64,000 nt of DNA from Ilyonectria destructans (Eukaryota; Ascomycota; Sordariomycetes; Hypocreales; Nectriaceae), in assembly GCA_020740775.1 (NCBI GenBank), contig JAHEWK010000011.1, forward strand, positions 868,001 through 932,000, written 5' to 3'. Position numbers and translations under genes: made by a program. Shown one piece after another: positions 1-9,506 of this stretch; position 1 is the stretch's first letter; every line of letters starts with the position of its first letter. The notes under the pieces were generated by a model. It worked only from the letters and a program-made list of their open reading frames with translations. It was not told the origin of the DNA and did no database searches.

Positions 1-271
1 GACACGAAAGCGGTAGAATGGGGATATCATGATGTTTTTTTTAATGTCTTTTTTGTTTTTTATTCTCGTGTCTCGTCGCTGTGCTCGCTCTTCAAAAAAA
101 GGCTAATCGATACCCCTAACGCCGCGGGTTTTATGATTCTACATGATACATTCAAACGAAGGACTTGTTGGCTCCCTGGCCTGCTGTCCCAAAATATGTG
201 AAAGAGGACTGATAACTCTTGCTGATTATGTCCACGAGGACCGGTCTTGCGGTACCTCAATCGCTCTCCGA
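1..271. other. Non-coding left edge, downstream of first gene
   Basis: No gene is visible. The stretch lies beyond the stop codon of the minus-strand gene that ends at 272, so it probably holds that gene's 3' untranslated region. T-rich runs occur near 35-62. Confidence 0.5.
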
Positions 272-2140
272 TTAATACTTGGAGCCCACGCACTTATACA
301 GCAGCTTGAAGACGCCACTGACACACTTGAAAGCAATGGTGAGCGCCCAGATGATGCATGCGAAAATCCCCTTGGCGATCTTGACTATTATCCGCACCGG
401 CCACGGCAGCTTGCTTTCGACGTCCTTGGCTTTGCTCTTGAGCTTGTCCAGGCTGTCGTTCTGGCTCTCGACGTCAATCTCAAACGACTCCATCTTGCGG
501 CGCTTCTTCTCGTCGCGCTTGCTCATCTTGCTCAGCCGCTTCTCCTGCTTGGCCGACAGGATGAGGGGCGGCGGCGGCGCAAACGTCTCGACGGCGGCGG
601 GCATGTTCTTCTCGTCGGCGGCGGCCACGAGCAGCAGCGCGGTGACGGCTACGTCGACCAGGAAGAAGGACTCGATCTTGGACGCGATGCCCGTGTCCAG
701 CTCCAGCCACCCGCTGCCAGTGCCGTCGCGCGTCAGCTTGGCCAGGTGCTGCGGCGACTCGTGGTGCTCGAGCGTGTACTCGACCCGGGACCACGCCGGG
801 GAGCGCTCGATGGTGACGCAGAAGGGCGTGGCCAGCGCCGGGTGCACCAGAAAGTGGTTGGAGCTGTCCTCGTCCCAGACGAGGCGCGCGCACTCCCGCT
901 CCGCCATCATGACCACGTTGGGGTCGGTGGATTTTTCGATGGCCGCCTTGGTGGCGGGCGTGGGCATGAGGAGGGCGACGAGCCCGTCGTTGGGCGGGTG
1001 CTTGCGGGACTCCTCCTCGAGGGTAGTGGTGAGAGCCTCGTGCCAGTGCTTGCTGTCGGTGATCTTGCTGCTCCGGCTGCTGGAGCGGCCGCTGCCCTGG
1101 CCGACGACGCCGCTGATGATGCTGCTTGCCGACGAGCTGGGGGCGTCTGCTGCCTTGGGGGCCTTGTACGTCTTGCTAGGGTCGTGCCTGGTGAGGGTGA
1201 CGTACGCCGACGCCGACGTGGGGTCCAGGCGAAGGTTGTAAAACGGCTGGGTGGTGGAGGAGAGGGTATATACAGGTGCGTCCCTCTCCTGGGTCATCTT
1301 CATGCAGTAGACGCGGCCCTCGGACGGCGAGGCCTTCCACCCGTTGGCCACCTTCCACAGGCTCTTGAGCTGCTCGGTGGTGCACGTCGTGGGGATGATG
1401 GGAGGTTCATGGGGGGCCCTCCGCGGCCACTTGTTGGAGCCGGCGCTCATGGGGCTGCGGACGGGGCTCCGGAAGGGCGGGCTCTGGGCCGGCTGGTTCT
1501 CGTGGTACGTCTGTCTGCTGATGACGGCGCGGGGGATGCGCGTGGGGCTCATCTGCGTCGGGACGTAGTTCTGCTGGCCCAGGGGCACTTCCGGGTTGTA
1601 CGTCGGGAAGATGGACCGCAGGGGCTGCTGGGTCGACGGGGATGCTTCATCGAAGAGGGGCAGCTTGGCTATTGAGCTCCTGGACCGGGCGCTGGAGCTG
1701 CGGACGAGCGTGTTGGCCTCGGAGAAGGCCGTCTCCGCCCGGATGGGGACGTCTGCGGTGGGACGAGGTTGTTGAACGGGCACATCTTGGCTTCTCATTG
1801 CTGATGAGGGGCCGGCTTCTGCTTGGCTGTCATGGCGTTGGTGGTGTTGGCGGGGAGGCTCGAATTGAACCGGGGTAGGTGCTCGATGCTGGTTCTGGCT
1901 CTGGGGCTCATCGCCGCTGGCATTTTGAGGAGACGACAAGTCCAGCTGCGAGGACGACTGGAAGACTTCGGTTGATACAGCATGCGGCGTTGGCGTGCGG
2001 CGTCCTTGCGGTGTGGGCGCTCGGCGCTCACGGGACTCGGAGCGGCGGGGTCGCGGGGTCTGGTTCCGGTTGACGGGCGGCGGCTTGGAGGAGCTCGGGC
2101 TGGGGAAGAGCGAGAAGCCTCCGGGGGTCGGGGTCGACAT
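272..2140 (-). CDS. Pro/Ser-rich hypothetical protein with hydrophobic C-terminus
   Basis: A single uninterrupted frame encodes 622 residues. I start at the ATG at 2140 (MSTPTPGGF), which has an A at -3; the frame stays open a little further upstream but has only a TTG there. The first 240 residues or so are low-complexity and rich in Pro, Ser, Arg and Gln, with many SP/TP sites, so they are probably disordered and phosphorylated. A more ordered middle region (about 245-500) is rich in Trp and Tyr. A basic, Lys-rich stretch (KRDEKKRRK) follows. The last 40 residues are hydrophobic with scattered Lys and Cys (IIVKIAKGIFACIIWAL), suggesting membrane association. From memory, similar fungal proteins are sometimes labelled 'acetylserotonin methyltransferase-like', but I see no methyltransferase motif. 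Function unknown. Confidence 0.8.
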   Translation of the reverse strand: MSTPTPGGFSLFPSPSSSKPPPVNRNQTPRPRRSESRERRAPTPQGRRTPTPHAVSTEVFQSSSQLDLSSPQNASGDEPQSQNQHRAPTPVQFEPPRQHHQRHDSQAEAGPSSAMRSQDVPVQQPRPTADVPIRAETAFSEANTLVRSSSARSRSSIAKLPLFDEASPSTQQPLRSIFPTYNPEVPLGQQNYVPTQMSPTRIPRAVISRQTYHENQPAQSPPFRSPVRSPMSAGSNKWPRRAPHEPPIIPTTCTTEQLKSLWKVANGWKASPSEGRVYCMKMTQERDAPVYTLSSTTQPFYNLRLDPTSASAYVTLTRHDPSKTYKAPKAADAPSSSASSIISGVVGQGSGRSSSRSSKITDSKHWHEALTTTLEEESRKHPPNDGLVALLMPTPATKAAIEKSTDPNVVMMAERECARLVWDEDSSNHFLVHPALATPFCVTIERSPAWSRVEYTLEHHESPQHLAKLTRDGTGSGWLELDTGIASKIESFFLVDVAVTALLLVAAADEKNMPAAVETFAPPPPLILSAKQEKRLSKMSKRDEKKRRKMESFEIDVESQNDSLDKLKSKAKDVESKLPWPVRIIVKIAKGIFACIIWALTIAFKCVSGVFKLLYKCVGSKY

Positions 2141-2372
2141 TGTTTCGAGGGTTGTCTGTTTCAAACAGAATGATGTAGCGGGTATTGTATACTTCTTCTC
2201 AGAAGAAGGGAGAAGGCGATGGATGGGGTATCAAAATAAAAGAGCACAGAGCAAAGCAGCAACAACGAGATTCAAGAGAGGCGGGGTCAAGCTCTGCTAC
2301 CGCTTCATGGTCATGTCCAGGTTGAATATCCAGGTCGAATGTTCTGGGACAATGTCAACAAGGAAGAGAGAC

Positions 2373-2406
2373 GAGACGAGATCTAAGAGACGAGATCTAA
2401 GAGACG
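2373..2406. repeat. 14-base tandem repeat, about 2.4 copies
   Basis: The unit GAGACGAGATCTAA occurs at 2373-2386 and 2387-2400, followed by a partial third copy (GAGACG). It lies in the presumed promoter or 5' leader of the gene starting at 2140. Confidence 0.8.
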
Positions 2407-2885
2407 CTCCCCAGGAGCAGCGATGCCCGCCCCCAGATATTATATGCCTCCGGTCTGCTCCAATCCTCGCCCAGAATTGACGAAGCCATTAAGCGCTCGC
2501 AGCGACGGTGCATGCTGCGAAAGCTGCACCGGGGTGTCGAAGCGGGCCCAAAATAGCAACGCCAGCGTAGGCGGGCCGCCAATGGGGAGCCGTATCACAC
2601 TGCAGGCCTAAGCGCCGGGGCTCGCGCAACGAGCGGAGGAGGCGCGCAGAGGGGGAAGGGGCGGCGATGCGATTGGCCGCGGCGGGATGAAATGAGGACG
2701 GGGGATTTTGCACTTCGTGGGCCGCGGCGGGTGGTTGGGAGGGGAGATGGTCGAGGGGGTTGTGATTTGATGTTCGGGGTGTGATGGGTGATGCGGGCGC
2801 TGCGTGATGGATTGGGAGGCAGCGGTACGGATGGATGGATGGCTAGTGGGAGAGTGAGATCTTCGGCACGGGGGAGTGAGTGACT

Positions 2886-3036
2886 GGAGGAGGGATTGGA
2901 GGAGGGATTGCAGAAGTGATTGCAGAAGTGATTGCAGATGAGTTTGCAGATGAGTTTGCAGAGCAGTTTGCAGTCCTAGTTTGCAGACGTGGTTTGCAGA
3001 ACAGTTTGCAGTCCTAGTTTGCAGAACAGTTCGCAG
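2886..3036. repeat. Degenerate minisatellite, 12-13-base GTTTGCAG unit
   Basis: After two copies of GGAGGAGGGATT, about eleven units follow with a constant core GATTGCAG or GTTTGCAG and a variable 4-5-base spacer (AAGT, ATGA, AGCA, TCCTA, ACGTG, AACA). The core changes from GATTGCAG (first three units) to GTTTGCAG (later units), and the last is GTTCGCAG. The TCCTA spacer recurs after a regular interval, suggesting a higher-order duplication. It lies between genes and is not coding. Confidence 0.9.
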
Positions 3037-3814
3037 CTGTCGACCATGACAACAAAGCAGATGCCACCAAGCAGAATGCCACCAAGCACACCAAGAGTCC
3101 AGTCAGAAGCCTACATCAACAACATGGTGCCATTAACAAGTCACCTCCAATCACTACGAGGCCCACACCCACTGGCGGGATGCTCTGCGGGAGACTCCCA
3201 CACGGCCCCTCTTATTCCCGTCGGCCCCAGCACGCTGGCCTCTTATACGTCGGTTGTTCGCGACCGCCTCTCGACCGCCTTTCCGACAGTCACGAGGGAA
3301 ACGTGCGCCGCGCCGGCATTGGGCCTGTCTCATGGCCGTTTCAATCGCTGCGATTATGACGAATACCGACATAGGCCGGAGCGAAGATTGGAGTCTCTTG
3401 GCCGAGTCAACCGCTGCCGTGTCGAGACTCGGCCAACTTCACCGCGTTTACCTGCAATAGCTGTCGCATTACGCGAAGAGCAACGGCCAATTGATCGCTC
3501 ATGACTGATCAGCACGTCGAAGCGCTTCGTTACAACAGGTCGCGCACTTTTGTTATTCCGTAAGTCAGGTCCCTCTATGTGACGGGTATAGCACCAGGGA
3601 CGACGAGAGATCAGACCATCGGGGCCATCCCGCTCAAGTGGGGTCATCCAAAACTTCCCACGATAGTAGCTCTAATCGCAACCCAGTCTCACAATTGCTG
3701 CAACAAACTCGAATTGATGAATTCAACATAATTTCTTTCCGGCCGTACCTATGCGTCAACTTGTCGCTTTCAAATATCCCTATTGTACCCTACTAACCAC
3801 ACATCCTCATCCCA

Positions 3815-4357
3815 CTAAAACGTAGGGTCCGTCTCAAGAATAGGTACGAGGTCACCGCCGCCCTTGTGCTTTTCAACAATCTCGGCCTGCATTGACAGCA
3901 TGAACCTGTCCGTCTGCGTGCCCTGCTTTGCCAGATCCCTCCACCGCTGAAAATCGTCCGCGATCCTCTTGTCGCCGCGGGCTGCCTCGGCCTGTTCCCA
4001 GTGTCCCTTGGAGAAGGCAAGCAGGGCCGTCACCTGCTTCCCGGGGATGTCGTACACCAGAGACACGACGGTGCCCGTCTCCTCGAGCCAGTTGATTTGC
4101 CAGAGGTGTCCAGGTCGGATACATTGGTATGAGACGGCTTGGTAGTTGAGACGCCCGGCGAATGGGCCGCCGTGGATTTTATACACGAGGCGAGTATCTG
4201 AGAAGATCCAACACTCGTAGCGCCATTTAGCTGGGTTGCCGTTTTCATCTCGTCCGTTGTAGTCGTATAGAATTCGAGTGTTGCGCATATCATCCTCAAA
4301 TGACGGGTCCAGCGTGGACGTCGTGACGAGACGGGGTAGGGGTACGATTCGTGACAT
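3815..4357 (-). CDS. Phenolic acid decarboxylase (PAD family)
   Basis: An intronless 180-residue protein of the calycin-fold phenolic acid decarboxylase family, which decarboxylates ferulic, p-coumaric and caffeic acids to vinyl phenols without a cofactor. The family core is plain: the Tyr pair at about 31 and 33 (ILYDYNGR), WRYECWIF, IHGGPFAGR with Arg69, and WLEETGTVVSL with Glu92. These match the catalytic Tyr, Arg and Glu of bacterial PadC. Bacterial members have about 160-180 residues, so the length is normal. No signal peptide is visible, so it probably acts in the cytosol, detoxifying lignin-derived phenolics. It stands alone between two gene-poor stretches. The family is widespread in bacteria and patchy in fungi, so ancestral transfer is possible, but the sequence alone does not show it. 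Confidence 0.92.
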   Translation of the reverse strand: MSRIVPLPRLVTTSTLDPSFEDDMRNTRILYDYNGRDENGNPAKWRYECWIFSDTRLVYKIHGGPFAGRLNYQAVSYQCIRPGHLWQINWLEETGTVVSLVYDIPGKQVTALLAFSKGHWEQAEAARGDKRIADDFQRWRDLAKQGTQTDRFMLSMQAEIVEKHKGGGDLVPILETDPTF

Positions 4358-6988
4358 GATGAAGAGGATAGTTGGTAGAGTTGCTAGCTAATAATGATTC
4401 AGAGCATAACCTGAGGGAATTTCTTCTAAGAGATTCGGGGTTCTCTTTCAGCTTTTATACTTATCTAAAGTACCAAAACCTGACTTACCTAGCTTGTCGT
4501 GCACTACACATATTTCCGAGCAATTGCGAATTCCGAGAATAAGCTTTCCGAGTTCTAGGATGCCAGCTGCCGTTGATCCATTAAATTATAACCGCGGACC
4601 CTGATTTCGGTCCTATTGAACCAGAACGGCGTACGAGCGCCCATGCGGCGCCGCTCTCTTACTCCGGAGGGCTATCAAAACAGGAACATCCCCGAGGCTC
4701 CACGCAATACCACCCTCCGGCCTCCCGCTCCCGTCGCGCTTGCTTCCGAGATCGCGTGCTCATACTCCTAGATGCTTACTATTCAAGGTGCGCTTTTATC
4801 TCGAAACCATGCCCCGCGTTGGCTTTGTAGTCTTGGTAGAGTTTCCTAGGTGTTTCCTGTTCTGAGACTGACTCCACGTGGCTCTCATGCTAGGATAGGC
4901 GTTGATGCAGGATAAGCCGGATATCCTTTTCCCCACAAGTCCTTATTTATTTCGTACGATAAAAACGTGAGGCTTTCTCTGCAAGAGTTCAACGCCTCGG
5001 GATGCTCCGAACATTACGTATCCCATCCCACCTTCCCGACAAACATTAAAGCAACATGATGCGATGTAGTGGGTCCCAAAGTGACCTGACACGCTTGCCA
5101 AAGTCCCGCCTTCCTACTTGAGAGAAATTATTAAAGCATGCAACGCAAAAGCCTCCAGACCGTATAGCCGGGTGGCGAGATGCACACTCGTCACTCACCC
5201 ACAGATGCCCGGTTACAGTGTCGGTAGCTATCCCGGCTGTTCCCATGCATGTAGATGCTGTCAATTACGTGCGTATAATAAGAACTCTAATCTGGGATTC
5301 GGAACGAATGCGGTTTGTTTTACCGAGAGGTTTGCAGCTAGGGATCTGATATCGTGCTCTTACCACATTTAAGCTTTTCAGATTGGAGAGTTGCATCACA
5401 TCAACCAGTAAAGATCTCACCAAGATATACTTTCAAGTCTTGGACATCGATCCAAAAATGACAAACGTGCATGTCAAGGTAGATAACTACTATGCGTAGT
5501 AATTAAGAGGCTCTCGGTTGCCAATGCTTTGATCCGCTTGTACCAACAGTCTCCCACGCCGACGCTGGGCTCCTTTCGCTCGTCATACGACCAGATTTCT
5601 ATACCTTTGCATGCCGCATTATGACTGTAATCACCTTCCATCTCAATTCATAGATTGTGTCGTTGTCCAATCCCTAGCATAGGATGCCAAGCACAATCTC
5701 GCACATTAGTAGCTGCAGAGTCCCACTCACAACTCAGAAAGAAACCTCGCTTCTAGGTGGATAGGCAAAGACAAGAAGTATACGTATTACAGCGTTGAAG
5801 GTATGTCTATGCAGGTTAAGGAAAGAAGTGACGACGTCAAGAAGAGTTGGTTTAGCATTTAGACGTTGTTTAAATAAGCTTCACGCTAGGAGTGAACTGG
5901 AGGCGACGATGATGTTGGCACCGTGACTTTAAACATTGTGTTACATTAAGGCGGTACTATGAAACTATCTACCTTAGGCAAATTTCGATATCTGGTCAAG
6001 GAAATAACGGTGTGCATTGGCGCATGAAGAAATATGTGAATAGGGAAGACAGGAATGCAAGTTACTCTAAACCCACCGGACCTGAAGCCCTTCAATTCTT
6101 CTCCTGCCGTCACCCTATGAGCAAATATCTTTCAATTATTGAAAGCAATAATTAATTCATTTATCAGACTCCTGTAGTTTACTGTGCTCAGTGGCCCCAG
6201 AAGAAACAGGTCTTCCTCTCATCTGCCACGTCACATACCCTATACACAAGTCAACCTGTGTCGGTTGAACATCGATATAGCAACACATCCCAAGCCCATG
6301 TCGACATCTGCCTGTCTAATACAGCTGATTAGTCACACATAATATACGACAACTGACCCCAAAGAGTGATCCGCCTCCATCAGAAGGATTCACCCGCATA
6401 TCCCACTTATTCCCGTGGCTGGCCAAGCTGCATATGGGATCAGTGACTACTTCATGGCATTGCAAGGATATGTAGATAGGCTTATCTCGTTTTCGGTTTA
6501 ATATCTAAGCATGGGCTTTGCGGGGGTAGAGACGAGGGGTAATGCTGTGAATGCCAGACTGACACTCGGCGTTGCTCTGCTCTTTACAATGAGACACATT
6601 GCGGCAAGCAAAACTTGGTAATTAACTGAACTACGATAGCAATTTACCCATAGAGAGCATATATGATTCAATGGCGTGGCATCCTGTTGGTCAGTCGTCC
6701 GGCTCGCCGGCTCGCATGCTCCTCTCAAGACCAAACCCGGATCAACCGCATGGCGCCACAGAACATCAGTGTCTTTTGGTCTTCTTCAATAGAAGTATTT
6801 TGTCTCTCGTCTTTGTCTTTGTCTTGTCTTTATCTTTTGTTATTCGTACAAATACCCGCTCAACTTCTGTTGTCAACTGTACAATGCCCCCCATATATCA
6901 GAGCGGCGTAGATTTCAAGATCCTCCCAAGAACGCCACAGATGCAACATCAACCACCGCTCCCTGTCTTACAATCCCCTCACATTCAT
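4358..6988. other. Gene-poor, comparatively AT-rich intergenic stretch
   Basis: About 2.6 kb with no supportable gene. Frames are short and stop-rich, and by eye the base composition is visibly more AT-rich than most of the window. No terminal inverted repeats, transposase motifs or tRNA were recognised. The last part (about 6650-6988) is the downstream region of the Cmc1 gene. Confidence 0.5.
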
Positions 6989-7611
6989 TTATTTTGACTT
7001 CTCACCTTCCATCGGTGGGCGGTCCTTGGTCGTCAACCCATGTATCCTCTCCCCGCGCTGCTCCATCTCCTTCTGTCGTGACAGCCGCACGTGCTCGGGC
7101 AGACCCCACCACTCGCGCATAAACTCCTCTTGGGCGGCGGCCACCTTGTTCTTGCGCTCGCGCTCGCGCCGGCGCTCCAGACGCATCGAGAACCACTCTA
7201 CGCGGGCGGCGTCGTGCTCGTCCTGGGTGGCGTGAAGCTTCATGCAGTTGTTCATGACCCGGTGCTCGGGGCGGCAAACGAATGAGACGGTAAAGGTTCG
7301 GCCGAGGGCGCATGCAGCGAAGGCTAAGCAGGAATCAGGCATTAGCAGGAGGATTCATGGTGGTCGGTCCGTGAGGAAAAGACTCCGACTCCGGCGGTGG
7401 TGGTCTGATGTGGTGCTTTGGCGGTGTCTGCGGGATGCCGGATGGCGATCGACTCACCCTTGATTTCCTCGGCGCATAGGCTCCGTACTCTCTGGTAATA
7501 AATATCTCGGACCTGGGCCTCCTGCGAGGCCGAGAGGGGCAGGGGATTCCGTGAGGGCACTCCGAGCTTCTCCCTCTCTGCGGGCGGGTTCTGGGCGGCC
7601 ATGGCGGCCAT
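6989..7611 (-). CDS. cmc1: Cytochrome c oxidase assembly factor Cmc1 (twin CX9C)
   Basis: Two exons (7458-7611 and 6989-7323) joined across a 134-base intron give 162 residues. The join restores the diagnostic twin CX9C motif: Cys46-Cys56 (the first pair spans the splice, CAEEIK-AFAAC) and Cys68-Cys78 (CRPEHRVMNNC). Cmc1 is an intermembrane-space protein imported by Mia40 that acts in early Cox1 assembly of complex IV. The C-terminal half is a basic, Arg-rich helix (RLERRRERERKNK) followed by EEFMREWWGLPEHVR, as I recall it in fungal members. Two close ATGs exist, at 7611 and 7602; the second has the better context (GCCGCCATGG). The frame is also open up to an ATG at 7977, so the N-terminus is uncertain. 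Confidence 0.88.
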
Positions 7612-8321
7612 GGGACGAATTGCGGATCCGGGGTTCGAGTCGGCGCGCTGGAAAACTCCCAGGCGGAAGTTTCGATCGTCGGGGATTCGTAGCGGGCGGT
7701 TTGCTCTGCAGGTCGGCGACGGGATCGCGGGCTCGTCGGGGCGGGTTTCTGCGCTGCTCGGGGAGCTAGCGGATGAGGAGCTTGCGGGTTGCACGACGTG
7801 AGGCCATCGGGATGGCAGAAAGGACTGACCGCCTTCTGTTTCCGGACCGGCTCGGAGGTTAAGTTGCACCACCTCCTGTCTCCGATGCGACGTTATGAGA
7901 GGGGTTGAGTTTGAGATGTATTGATATTTATGTTCGGCATCTTGAGCTGACGTTGAATTTAATTGAATTGAGGGCATGTGGTGTTAGTCTTGAGTGCCCA
8001 AGTACCATCTGCTGGAGACGGCGCATCTCGCTACAACACTCACATTTTCACAACTAAAGCTACAGCCTCTACAGAAAGACTAGAATTTCACCACAAGAGA
8101 AAGGAGTCATTTTAGCAGCCAGTTTATGAATCGTGTTTTATTCAATTATGAGTTTAAGATAACATGAAATAGATATCGACCTTCCCGAGCTTCTTAGTCC
8201 CAATATCCGAACATCAGCATGTGCTGCTTGCGTGTACCCAAGTTGCAAAATCTAAAACAAACTCCGCGCGCCACCTATGCCTCCATATTTGTTCGTACAG
8301 CTCATATTCTCATCACCCGCT
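7612..8321. other. Region upstream of Cmc1 and downstream of MARVEL gene
   Basis: From 7977 down to 7612 the Cmc1 frame remains open and begins with an ATG at 7977, which would add 122 low-complexity residues. I treat this as leader or promoter. No other gene is seen in 7978-8321. Confidence 0.45.
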
Positions 8322-9506
8322 CTAATGCTGAGGGGGATAAGGCTGCTGGTACTGCTGGGGAGGAGGAGACACAGCGGCGGGAGTCTGGTACTGGTTGTGG
8401 CCGTCCAGCTCACTGCTGTAGACGGTAGAAACGGGCTGGCTCTGGCCGGTCATCTGGGGTGAGATGGGCTGGGTAGACTGGATGGGCTGCTGGTAGGGCT
8501 GCTGCTGGGGAGGATATTGGCCAAAGTTCTGCTGGTCCTGGGGAGGAGCGTAGGCCGGCTGCTGCTGGTAAGGGCTCTGGGGCTGCTGGTAGGGCTGACC
8601 CTGGGGAGGGTACTGCTGAGGCTGCATGGGAGGCTGCTGGTACTGGCCCTGGGCGTCCTGGAAGGCCATGGGGGGAGGCTGAGGCTGAGTCTGGCTGGGG
8701 TAGGTCTGGGGCGACATGGGCGTGGACTCGGCGACCTTGTTCTCCATCTGGTAGTTGTTGTTGGGGGTGGCGGGAGTGGTGCTGCTCATGGCGAAGCGGC
8801 CTTCCTTGCGGCCACGGAGGAACATGATCAGGGTCCAGACAAAGCAAGCGATGAAGAGGAGCCTATTCAGGGTGTTAGTTGACTTGGGTATTACTCATGT
8901 TCATTAGGGCAACTTACCAGACCAGGGCGCCGAGACCGGCAATGGCAGCAGTCATGGCGAGACCACTCTTGAAGAGGATGACATTGCTGCGCTCCACGAG
9001 GTCGAAGGCGCGCTTGCGGCTGCAGGTCTTGCTGTCGAGGAGGCTGCCGTCATCATAGCAGTTGCTGACGGTGACATCGTAGACGTAGCCGGCGCGGCGC
9101 GCAGCCATGGAAGCAAAGGCAGCCAGCCACAGGATCATCAACAGGCCGTCGATGACAATGGCGGCGATGATGTTATAGGCCGAGTAGAGCGAGGGGATCT
9201 TTGAAGTAAGGGACGATGTAGCCGACACCGATCCAGGTGAACAGGGACTACGACACGCACAAGTTAGAAAAACCCTCGGACGAGGGGATGCAATGAGGCC
9301 TCATGAGCGTGTGAGAGACGTACAATGGCGAGCGAGAAGCCCTCCTCGGGAAGGTAGGCATCGTGCATCAGCGTTGCGCAGAGGCCGAGGATGATGAGGG
9401 AGAGGAGAAGCTGGAAACCGCGGACGACGGTGACCCAGAGAGGCGCCTGGAGAACATTGTCGGCTGCGAACTTTTCCTGATGCGACTCGATTGGACCGGA
9501 CTCCAT
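8322..9506 (-). CDS. MARVEL-like four-helix membrane protein, apparent 1-base frameshift
   Basis: Three exons by splice sites: 9324-9506, 8918-9247 and 8322-8862. The first encodes a short cytosolic N-terminus and TM1 (WVTVVRGFQLLLSLIILGL). The second begins with TM2 (SLFTWIGVGYIV), then changes frame at an AAA run (9200-9202) before IPSLYSAYN, TM3 and a loop with CYDDGS. The third completes TM4 (WLLFIACFVWTLIMF) and a long Pro/Gln/Tyr-rich tail (repeated QQP and YQQP). Exon lengths sum to one base more than a multiple of three, so one extra A is present, or splicing differs. An acceptor at AAAG (9199) would restore frame but delete TM2. The layout fits fungal MARVEL-domain membrane proteins; the role is unknown. 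Confidence 0.72.

Larger units (their letters stand above)
2141..3814. other. Intergenic region with tandem repeats
   Basis: This is the upstream side of the first gene and the downstream side of the phenolic acid decarboxylase. It contains a 14-base direct repeat near 2373-2406, a degenerate minisatellite at 2886-3036 and short ATGGATGG runs near 2826. The open frames here (for example 2989-3504 on +) start inside the repeat and show no family resemblance. Confidence 0.5.

Noticed and set aside
143..1675. 510-codon plus-strand frame
   Set aside because: It is antisense to the 622-residue gene at 272-2140 and rich in Leu/Arg/Gly, as expected for a shadow of GC-rich coding sequence.
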